DNA from: Christensenella sp. UBA7862
GTDB taxonomy: Bacteria; Bacillota; Clostridia; Christensenellales; UBA1242
Assembly: GCA_002500135.1 (NCBI GenBank)
Contig: DLSM01000005.1
Location: 1-14,687, forward strand
DNA: 14,687 nt
Direction of reading: 5' to 3'
Shown here: in pieces, positions 7,440-13,826 of the stretch
How positions within the stretch are numbered: the first letter of the stretch is position 1
How the letters are laid out: each line of letters begins with the position of its first letter
The notes under the pieces: model-generated
What the model was told of the DNA's origin: nothing
The model's input: the letters and a program-made list of their open reading frames with translations, nothing else
Databases searched by the model: none
Position numbers and translations under genes: made by a program

Positions 7440-8870
7440 TTACATAAATTTTTTCAGTTCTTCTTCGTCCGAAAATGGAGTTTTTTTGCCATTTGCTTCT
7501 TGCCCAGTTTCTGCACCCTTGCCCGCCACCAAAAGCAAGTCCCCCGCCTTGCAACTTGCGTAACCCCGAGCGATTGCTTGACGTCTATCTATCACCACTT
7601 CATAATTACCTTTTGTCATTCCGTCAACAATGTCACTTGCAATTTTTTCTGCATTTTCAAAACGTGGATTGTCACTTGTCACAATCACTTTATCCGCCAA
7701 AGCACTTGCAACATAACCCATGCGTGGGCGTTTGAACCTATCTCTATTCCCACCACAGCCAAAAACAAGGACAACATTCCCTCGGCAAATTTTCCGAACT
7801 CCCCGCAAGGCGTTTTCAAGTGCGTCAGGCGTGTGGGCAAAATCTACAACACCAGTTACATTGTTTTTTAATTTAAAGACATTCATTCTCCCGTCAATTT
7901 TTGCAACATTACAAGAAACTTCATTTATTGCAAAATTACTAACACCCAACAGTTTACATGCGGTCATACTTGATAGGAGATTATAAACATTAAACTCGCA
8001 AAGTAGATTTGTTGAAATATCAAAAACCTCGTCAAAAACGTTTGCCAAAAAATGAGTTCTGTTGTCCTTAAAACTGACATCACACGCAAAACATTTTGCT
8101 GGGTCCTTCAATCCATATGTAACAAGTTTTGTGTCGCAGACTTTTGAGAAGAGTTTGCCATAATCGTCATCGGTGTTTATAACACAAATTTTACAATATC
8201 TCTTCTTCAAAAATTTCGACTTGCACAAGGCATAATTTCCCATGCTGCCAAAATAGTCCAAATGGTCTTGCGAAAGATTGGTGAAAATTCCAACATCGAA
8301 TTTAATTCCAAGCAGTTTTTTTAGGTCTATTGCATGAGCAGAAACTTCACAGATAACATACTTGACTCCTCTTTTATACATATCATTTATTATCCTAAAA
8401 AAGTCAACGGTATCGGGTGTTGTAAGTGGCGAAGGTTGGGAGATGTCATCAAATTTCACCCCATTTGTCCCAATTAGCCCCGCACTTTTCCCATCATAAT
8501 TTAACATTTGCCAAATTATGCTTGCAGTTGTTGTTTTGCCGTTTGTGCCAGTTACTCCCACAAAATGCAGTTTTTTAGTTATATTGTTATAATAATTGTT
8601 ACACACTTTTGGCATAATATTACGGCAGTTTCGGACTAAAACTTGCGTTAAGGAACTTTCGACCCAGTGTTCGACAATTAGTGCCACATGCCCATTTTTT
8701 TCTGCCTCGTTGCAAAAATCATGCCCGTCAAAATTCACTCCCTTATAGCAAAATAGCAACCCACCAGTCGGGTGACTTTTTGCCGATTGACTGAGTTCCT
8801 CAATTTCAATATCCAAATTCCCCCGCACTTCTTTTATAGAAACATTTTTTAATAAGTCTTTTAATTTCAT
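7440..8870 (-). CDS. murE: UDP-MurNAc-tripeptide synthetase MurE, meso-DAP type
   Basis: Cytoplasmic ligase that adds the third-position diamino acid to UDP-MurNAc-L-Ala-D-Glu. In the 476-residue form the P-loop GTNGKTTT is at about 108-115, followed by LTTPDTVDFF, SAHAIDLKK, TNLSQDHLDYFGSMGNYA, and CKSKF with the candidate carbamylated Lys at about 217-219. The C-terminal DNPR motif (400-403) marks meso-diaminopimelate rather than L-lysine specificity in characterised MurE. The usual GKGHE near the C-terminus reads GKGAET here, so the His is replaced. The ATG at 8870 is chosen because GAGGGG lies four bases upstream; the longer frame begins with a TTG at 8882 that overlaps that site. The ftsI stop is 14 bases upstream, so the genes are co-transcribed. 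Confidence 0.95.
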   Translation of the reverse strand: MKLKDLLKNVSIKEVRGNLDIEIEELSQSAKSHPTGGLLFCYKGVNFDGHDFCNEAEKNGHVALIVEHWVESSLTQVLVRNCRNIMPKVCNNYYNNITKKLHFVGVTGTNGKTTTASIIWQMLNYDGKSAGLIGTNGVKFDDISQPSPLTTPDTVDFFRIINDMYKRGVKYVICEVSAHAIDLKKLLGIKFDVGIFTNLSQDHLDYFGSMGNYALCKSKFLKKRYCKICVINTDDDYGKLFSKVCDTKLVTYGLKDPAKCFACDVSFKDNRTHFLANVFDEVFDISTNLLCEFNVYNLLSSMTACKLLGVSNFAINEVSCNVAKIDGRMNVFKLKNNVTGVVDFAHTPDALENALRGVRKICRGNVVLVFGCGGNRDRFKRPRMGYVASALADKVIVTSDNPRFENAEKIASDIVDGMTKGNYEVVIDRRQAIARGYASCKAGDLLLVAGKGAETGQEANGKKTPFSDEEELKKFM

Positions 8871-8884
8871 ATTTCCCCTCAATT

Positions 8885-10792
8885 TTAAGATAATTTAATA
8901 ACAACACAACTGTCACCACTGACTTTTGTTCCAGCAAAAGGAAATTGTGAAATGACATTTTCCCCTTCACCGTCTGTTTCATAATATACACCCATTTTTT
9001 CAAGAGTTGTCACCGCTTGCGATACAGACATTCCACACAAGTTTGGAACGACAAAAGTTGTGTCTTTCGTTTCACCAACTGGTTTTATATTTTTATATTT
9101 TATTATTCCTTCATAAACTTTTTTGGCATATGGCTTTGCAACAACACTGCCATAATATGCGCCGCTCGATGGTTCGTCAACGCAGACCAAAACAGCATAC
9201 TCAGCCCTCTCGCCTTGATTTAAAAACCCGAAAAAACTTGAAACATATTTGCCCCTTGCGATTTTGCCGTCTGCCCCATATTTCTGCGCTGTTCCCGTTT
9301 TGCCTGCAATTTTGTAGCCTTCAACAAAAGTCATCTGTCCCGTTTTGCTAACTGCTTGTTCCAAAAGATAACGAATCTTCTCGCCAACTTCGGGTTTAAC
9401 TGTTTTATTTTTGGCAAGTGTGGAAGAAGTAAAAGTCGTGTTGCCATTCTCGTCATAAAGACTTGACACTACCCTTGGCGTGTTCAAGGTTCCGCCATTT
9501 ACAATGGAGCAAAAAGCGTTGGCAAGTTGAAGCCCGCTGACAGCGACTGTTTGCCCAAAGGCAATTCTTGCAAGGTCAACGTCTTTTACAACATTTTCGT
9601 CCAGCAAAATGCCACCACTTTCGCCAGAGATGTCAACATCAGACTTGCTTCCAATTCCGAAGGCACGAAGATACTTATACAGTCTTTCCTTCCCAAGTCT
9701 TAATCCCAAGTCCATAAAACAACAGTTACACGAATTTTGCACCGCTTCAACAAGCGTTTGACTGCCATGCCCAAGTGTTCGCCAACATTTAATTTTCTCA
9801 CCCGCCACAATTCTATATCCCGGGCAATAAAAGCGTTCGTTTTCGTTTGTCAAATTTTCACTGAGAGCGGCGGCAAGCGTTAAAATTTTGAATGTTGACC
9901 CCGGCTCAAAAACATCTGTCACAGCAATATTTTTTGTCATTTCCATAAGTTCTTTTACATTATCCCTTGGAATGTTGTTTAGGTCAAAACCCGGTGTAAT
10001 TGCAAGTCCCAAAATGTGTGATGTTTGAGGGTCAAGCACCAAAATTGATGCTTTTTTAGGGTTATGTTCGGCAAAAATCTGTTCCAAAACATCTTCTAGC
10101 AAAACTTGAATGTTTATGTCAATATTCAGTTTGAGATTTAGTCCATCAATCGGCTCAACATAATATTTGAGTGAATCGTCAAGTTTCACCCCTCGCACAT
10201 CACTTTGTGTAAGATATTTTCCATTTGTGCCAGCGAGAAGATTGTTATAATAACTCTCTATGCCACTTTGCCCTACGCTGTCGCTTGTCAAAAAGCCCAT
10301 AACTTGTGACATCGCTTTCCCATAAGGATAAGTTCTTTTTATATTCTCGCTCAAATACACTCCGTCAAGACCTTTCTCTACTATGCTTTGTGCTGTCACT
10401 TCGTTAACTTGAAGTTTTATAAGACTTTCGGAAATGGTGATATTTTGTGCTTTTTCAAGGGTTTTTTCATAGTTTACGCCCAATTTTTCCGACAAAAAAG
10501 ACGCCACCAAGGCTGGTGACTTGACTTCCTTTGCCCGGACATAAACGTCATAACTTGTGGTGCTTGTTGCAAGGACATTGCCATTTGCGTCAATAATTTC
10601 ACCACGTTTTGCGGTTAGTGGCAACATTCTTGTCCATTGTTCAACGGCTTTTAGTTGCAAGTTTGACGAATTTATGTTTTGAAGATAAAAAACTCTGATA
10701 ATTAGCACAAAAAAAACAAAGGCTACAATCATTAGAAATGATAGTAACCTCTTTCGTATAGAAAATATTGAATATTCAACTTTCGGTTTGAT
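8885..10792 (-). CDS. ftsI: Class B penicillin-binding protein FtsI/SpoVD with C-terminal PASTA domain
   Basis: Septal DD-transpeptidase that crosslinks peptidoglycan made by FtsW. In the 635-residue form there is a basic cytoplasmic tail, a membrane segment at about 16-38, a PBP dimerisation domain with the RGEIIDANG motif, the transpeptidase motifs S299-TFK (in EPGSTFK), S354-CN and K498-TG (in AGKTGTAQK), and one PASTA domain at about 581-635. The first ordinary start is the ATG at 10732, but it would begin inside the membrane segment and has no ribosome site at a workable distance. The frame is open upstream to the ftsL stop, encodes a normal basic tail (KPKVEYSIFSIRKRL) and has GGAGGGG at 10803-10797. 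No ATG, GTG or TTG lies in those 31 codons; ATC at 10792 is best placed. I therefore give the longer form; 10732 is the conservative start. The PASTA domain makes it SpoVD-like. Confidence 0.93.
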   Translation of the reverse strand: MKPKVEYSIFSIRKRLLSFLMIVAFVFFVLIIRVFYLQNINSSNLQLKAVEQWTRMLPLTAKRGEIIDANGNVLATSTTSYDVYVRAKEVKSPALVASFLSEKLGVNYEKTLEKAQNITISESLIKLQVNEVTAQSIVEKGLDGVYLSENIKRTYPYGKAMSQVMGFLTSDSVGQSGIESYYNNLLAGTNGKYLTQSDVRGVKLDDSLKYYVEPIDGLNLKLNIDINIQVLLEDVLEQIFAEHNPKKASILVLDPQTSHILGLAITPGFDLNNIPRDNVKELMEMTKNIAVTDVFEPGSTFKILTLAAALSENLTNENERFYCPGYRIVAGEKIKCWRTLGHGSQTLVEAVQNSCNCCFMDLGLRLGKERLYKYLRAFGIGSKSDVDISGESGGILLDENVVKDVDLARIAFGQTVAVSGLQLANAFCSIVNGGTLNTPRVVSSLYDENGNTTFTSSTLAKNKTVKPEVGEKIRYLLEQAVSKTGQMTFVEGYKIAGKTGTAQKYGADGKIARGKYVSSFFGFLNQGERAEYAVLVCVDEPSSGAYYGSVVAKPYAKKVYEGIIKYKNIKPVGETKDTTFVVPNLCGMSVSQAVTTLEKMGVYYETDGEGENVISQFPFAGTKVSGDSCVVIKLS

Positions 10793-10803
10793 GATGCCCC
10801 TCC
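10790..10803 (-). promoter_or_regulatory. Ribosome binding site of ftsI followed by ATC instead of ATG
   Basis: The minus strand reads GGAGGGGCATCATCAAACCG from 10803. GGAGG is followed after three and after six bases by ATC codons in the ftsI frame. Six bases is a good spacing for initiation at 10792. ATC is a very rare bacterial start, so either it is used inefficiently here, or a G-to-C difference or sequence error has changed an ATG. Confidence 0.55.
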
Positions 10804-10825
10804 AAATTGTTTGAGAGGCTTTGTT

Positions 10826-11392
10826 TTATTTTGTAAATATTGAACAAATCTCGTCAAACAAATTGCTTGATGAGTTATTTTCACCGTTTGGAGCGGAAAG
10901 TTTGTTTTCAATTTTCAAAGTGTTGCCGTTTTCAAAGGATATAACATTGTTTTCAGCAACGGTTGAAACTTGATAATTTCCCGCAACATTTGAAGTTGAA
11001 GCCCAAGTTGATTTAAGTGAATTTAACACAAACAAGTTATATATAAACAATATGCAAAGAAGCACCGCAATAGAAGTGCAAGCAACAATTAAAGGCTTGT
11101 TGCAAAAGTCAAATTTTTCTTTAAAAGACTTTCTTTCTTTAACTTTTGCACCCTTTTGCTCCCATGCCAAGGAGTTTAGACCTTCATTTTCGCCGATTTC
11201 CATGGAGAAAACATTGCCGGAATTGTCATGTAAATTGGAAATTTGTGAGAAATTGTCTGAAATTGGCACTTCTGTGTCGAAATTTTCCAATTCTTGTGTT
11301 GCAATTTCACTTGTGTCATAGATTTTATCAAAATTTATGTCATCTATTTGTGCAACTTTTTCTTCCAAAAGAATTTCATTTTTCCTATCCAT
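10826..11392 (-). CDS. ftsL: FtsL-position single-pass division protein, atypical
   Basis: A 188-residue bitopic protein between rsmH and ftsI, exactly where ftsL lies in dcw clusters. A long acidic cytoplasmic part (1-78) is followed by a basic stretch (80-95), one membrane segment (about 100-123) and about 65 residues outside. Canonical FtsL has a short inside tail and an outside heptad coiled coil that pairs with FtsB/DivIC; here the outside part is rich in Asn, Ser and Thr and shows no clear heptads beyond the first turns. The gene name is therefore given on position and topology only. GGGGG lies eight bases before the ATG, and the rsmH stop is 23 bases upstream. Its stop codon is in the same frame as ftsI, so stop read-through would fuse the two; nothing else suggests this happens. 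Confidence 0.6.
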   Translation of the reverse strand: MDRKNEILLEEKVAQIDDINFDKIYDTSEIATQELENFDTEVPISDNFSQISNLHDNSGNVFSMEIGENEGLNSLAWEQKGAKVKERKSFKEKFDFCNKPLIVACTSIAVLLCILFIYNLFVLNSLKSTWASTSNVAGNYQVSTVAENNVISFENGNTLKIENKLSAPNGENNSSSNLFDEICSIFTK

Positions 11393-11415
11393 AATCTTTT
11401 CCCCCTTTTACTTTC

Positions 11416-12351
11416 CTATATCTTTTCTGCAACTCGAAGTTTGCTTGAAGCACTTCGGCTGTTTATCTTTATTTCTTCTTCGCTTGGGACAATTGGCTTT
11501 TTGCTTACAAGTTTCAAATCTGCTTTATGCCCACAGACACAAACTGGAAGTTCCTTTGGACAAATGCAATTTGTTGCGTGTTCTGCAAAACAATTTTTTA
11601 CAATTCTGTCTTCAAGCGAGTGGAATGTTATAATACAAATTCTGCCAGTTGGTTTTAAAAGTGAAATCATGTCTTCAAGCCCAGTTTTTAGGCTGTCAAG
11701 TTCGCCATTTGTTTCAATTCGCAAGGCTTGAAAAGTCTTTTTCGCCACACTTCCGCCCTTATGTAAAGTCTTTTTTGGAACGCTCATTTCAATAATTTTC
11801 ACCAGTTCGCCTGTGGTGTTTATTGGCTCAATGGCTCTGTATGCCACGATATTTCGCACAATACTCTTTGCAAAATTTTCTTCGCCATAGTCATACAAAA
11901 TTCTGAGCAAGTCTTTTTCGGGATATTTGTTTACAATCTCCCATGCGGACAATTTTTGAGTTGTGTCCATTCGCATATCAAGTTTTGCGTCGTGCATGTA
12001 GGAAAACCCACGTTCTGCCTCGTCAATCTGATAAGACGACACACCAAGGTCTGCCAAAATGCCGTCAATTTGCGTAATTCCTTGTTCATGTAGAAATGAT
12101 TTTATCTCGCAGAAGTCGCAATTTGCAAATATCACTTTACACTTGAAATACTTTAGTCGTTCGCGGCTTACTTCAATGGCAGTTTTATCTTTGTCAAAGC
12201 AAACAAGTGTGCCATTTTCATCAAGTCGTTTTGCAATTTCGCTTGAATGACCAGCGCCACCGACAGTTGCGTCAACGTACACACCGTTTGACTTGATGGC
12301 AAGGTTTTCTATCACTTCATTTAGCATAATTGGAACATGTTTAAACTCCAT
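11416..12351 (-). CDS. rsmH: 16S rRNA (cytosine1402-N4)-methyltransferase RsmH (MraW)
   Basis: S-adenosylmethionine-dependent enzyme that methylates N4 of C1402 in 16S rRNA near the ribosomal P site. With the ATG at 12351 the protein has 311 residues, the family norm, and starts with the usual MEFKHVPIMLNEV. The SAM-binding motif DATVGGAGHS is at about 27-36, followed by DLGVSSYQID, GFSYMHDAKLDMRMD, FQALRIETNGEL and ITFHSLEDRIVK. AGGAG lies ten bases upstream. The gene overlaps the last 11 bases of mraZ, a coupling common in this pair. A longer frame from 12381 would add ten residues without family support. Confidence 0.96.
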   Translation of the reverse strand: MEFKHVPIMLNEVIENLAIKSNGVYVDATVGGAGHSSEIAKRLDENGTLVCFDKDKTAIEVSRERLKYFKCKVIFANCDFCEIKSFLHEQGITQIDGILADLGVSSYQIDEAERGFSYMHDAKLDMRMDTTQKLSAWEIVNKYPEKDLLRILYDYGEENFAKSIVRNIVAYRAIEPINTTGELVKIIEMSVPKKTLHKGGSVAKKTFQALRIETNGELDSLKTGLEDMISLLKPTGRICIITFHSLEDRIVKNCFAEHATNCICPKELPVCVCGHKADLKLVSKKPIVPSEEEIKINSRSASSKLRVAEKI

Positions 12352-12772
12352 ATCTTCCAAGCTCCTGTGATAGCGACTCAAAATCTTGCAAGTTTTTCAA
12401 GGAATATTCTTCCCAACGTTCCTTAGCCCACAATTCAACTCGTGTGCCAGCGCCAACAAAAACAACATCTTTTTCTATCCCAGCAAAGTCTTTCAAACTT
12501 TGTGGCAAAAGAAATCTGCCTTGGGCGTCTTCTTCAAGTTCGCATGCAGAAGAAAACAAAAGTCTAAGTGGTTTTTGAACAGAGGCGTCAAACATTGGAA
12601 GTTCGCTTGCCTTTTCAAAAACTTTGTCTAACTTGTCTTTGGGAACAATAAAAACACAACCGTCACTCCCTTTTGTGAGGACGATGCCCCCGCCAAACTC
12701 CTTTTTCAATTTGCTTGGCAGGCGAAGTCTGTTTTTGCTGTCGCACGAATGTGCATATTCACCCAAAAACAT
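12341..12772 (-). CDS. mraZ: Transcriptional regulator MraZ
   Basis: DNA-binding protein of the AbrB/SpoVT fold that in characterised bacteria represses or modulates its own dcw operon. The 143 residues hold two tandem MraZ domains with the signatures DSKNRLRLPSKLKKEF (about 11-26) and DAQGRFLLPQSLKDFA (about 83-98), each containing the D-x-x-x-R-x-x-L-P core. The start MFLGEYAHS matches family N-termini, although AAGGAG is 12 bases upstream, slightly far. It is the first gene of the operon and its upstream region carries three MraZ boxes overlapping the promoter, so autoregulation is expected. Its end overlaps rsmH by 11 bases. Confidence 0.95.
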   Translation of the reverse strand: MFLGEYAHSCDSKNRLRLPSKLKKEFGGGIVLTKGSDGCVFIVPKDKLDKVFEKASELPMFDASVQKPLRLLFSSACELEEDAQGRFLLPQSLKDFAGIEKDVVFVGAGTRVELWAKERWEEYSLKNLQDFESLSQELGRYGV

Positions 12773-12799
12773 TTCTCAGACTTTCTCCTTTACAGTGCT

Positions 12800-12828
12800 A
12801 TTGTAACACAAATTTTGCCCACTTCCAA
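12800..12828 (-). promoter_or_regulatory. dcw operon (mraZ) promoter
   Basis: On the minus strand TTGGAA (12828-12823), a 17-base spacer and TACAAT (12805-12800) form a sigma-A-type promoter. The MraZ boxes overlap its -35. Transcription would start near 12793, about 20 bases before the mraZ ATG. No equally good promoter was found further down the cluster. Confidence 0.75.
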
Positions 12829-12845
12829 CCACTTTTAACCACTTT
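12819..12845 (-). promoter_or_regulatory. Three MraZ boxes (GTGG direct repeats)
   Basis: On the minus strand the sequence AAAGTGGTTAAAAGTGGTTG continues with GAAGTGGGCA, giving GTGG at 12842-12839, 12832-12829 and 12822-12819 with an exact 10-base period. Tandem GTGG repeats with this spacing upstream of mraZ are the established MraZ operator. They cover the -35 and spacer, which fits repression by blocking RNA polymerase. Confidence 0.88.
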
Positions 12846-12980
12846 TTCAATTTTTTTTCACAAAATTCCATGTTTTTTTCGACTTTTTTCGCTGTTTGGT
12901 CAAAAATCTTCACTTTCAAAATAAGCATATTAGTTCTCTATCCCACCATTAAGACAATTTCATTTCCCCTTTTGGGCAAC

Positions 12981-13003
12981 AAAAAATAGGCAGTGAGCCT
13001 ATT
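12981..13003 (-). terminator. Terminator after the phosphoesterase gene
   Basis: On the minus strand AATAGGC, loop TCACT and GCCTATT form a perfect 7-bp stem followed by T-rich TTTTG. It lies 37 bases after the phosphoesterase stop and insulates the dcw operon from the upstream gene. Confidence 0.82.
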
Positions 13004-13039
13004 CTTTATTTACATATTTTTGGTTTTTAAACGACAAAT

Positions 13040-13723
13040 TTATTTGTTTAAGTGAATTTCGACAAGTTTATTTTTCAGTTGGTCACAAGATGTAAGATAA
13101 TAATCAATGCTGTTGTGAGTCGTTTTGAGCTTATAACCACTTCCAATGTAGCCATGCAAATGCCCATACACAACTGCACTAACTGGATATTTTTCAATCA
13201 AGTTTGTAAAAGCAGTTTCCCCGCCATTTTTATCAAAAGGTGGATAATGCAACATGCAAACAATTTTGTCACCGTTTTGCATTCTTTTCTTTGCGTCTTC
13301 CAAAGTCATTTCAAGACGGATAAGTTCTCTGTTTAACAGTTTTTCGTCATCAAGTGTCCAGCCACGTGTGCCACAGAAAATAACATTGCCAATTTTCATG
13401 CTATCGTTTTGAATGGCGTAAAAGTTTGGTGGCAAAACACTTCTCACCTTGCCAATGCCTTCCCACCAATAATCATGATTGCCACGAATGATAATCTTCT
13501 TGCCTGGGAATTTGGAAATGTAGTCAATGTCCAGTTGAGCATCACACAATTTCATTGCCCAACTGAAGTCCCCCGCCATAAGCACCACATCATCTTCCGC
13601 TACCTTTTCTCGCCAATCGGCTTCCATCTGTTCCAAATAGTTGTTCCAAACGGGACCAAAAATATCCATAGGCTTTGGGCTGTTTATTGACAAATGCAAA
13701 TCTGAAATCGCAAAAACTTTCAC
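13040..13723 (-). CDS. Calcineurin-like metallophosphoesterase
   Basis: A 227-residue cytoplasmic protein with the complete two-metal phosphoesterase motif set: Asp8 and His10 (ISDLHLS), GDFSWAM, GNHDYWW, the His of CMLHYPP and YGHLHG. It resembles the family of predicted phosphohydrolases that begins MKIFAISDLHLS and carries GDxSWAM and GNHDYWW; the substrate is unknown to me. The GTG at 13723 is chosen because AGGAG lies seven bases upstream and the family N-terminus starts there. A longer frame from the ATG at 13762 would start upstream of the predicted promoter -10, so it cannot be the product of that transcript. The gene has its own promoter and terminator and is not part of the dcw operon. 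Confidence 0.9.
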   Translation of the reverse strand: MKVFAISDLHLSINSPKPMDIFGPVWNNYLEQMEADWREKVAEDDVVLMAGDFSWAMKLCDAQLDIDYISKFPGKKIIIRGNHDYWWEGIGKVRSVLPPNFYAIQNDSMKIGNVIFCGTRGWTLDDEKLLNRELIRLEMTLEDAKKRMQNGDKIVCMLHYPPFDKNGGETAFTNLIEKYPVSAVVYGHLHGYIGSGYKLKTTHNSIDYYLTSCDQLKNKLVEIHLNK

Positions 13724-13741
13724 CTTTGTTCTCCTATTTTT

Positions 13742-13750
13742 ATTATAACA
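13742..13750 (-). promoter_or_regulatory. Extended -10 promoter of the phosphoesterase gene
   Basis: The minus strand reads TGTTATAAT, a perfect TATAAT with the TG of an extended -10. The -35 region is only a T-run, which extended -10 promoters tolerate. Transcription would start near 13735, giving a very short leader that holds little more than AGGAG before the GTG. Confidence 0.65.
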
Positions 13751-13826
13751 TAAAATGAACAAAGAAAAAAGTGTTTGACAGCTAAAAAGTGATATTATCT
13801 TAAAAAAACGAACTAATCCTATTTAA

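Noticed and set aside
12776..12928. A 50-codon minus-strand frame (ATG at 12928, TGA three bases before mraZ)
   Set aside because: It overlaps the mraZ promoter and MraZ boxes, has no ribosome site, and its Lys-rich composition follows from A-tracts.
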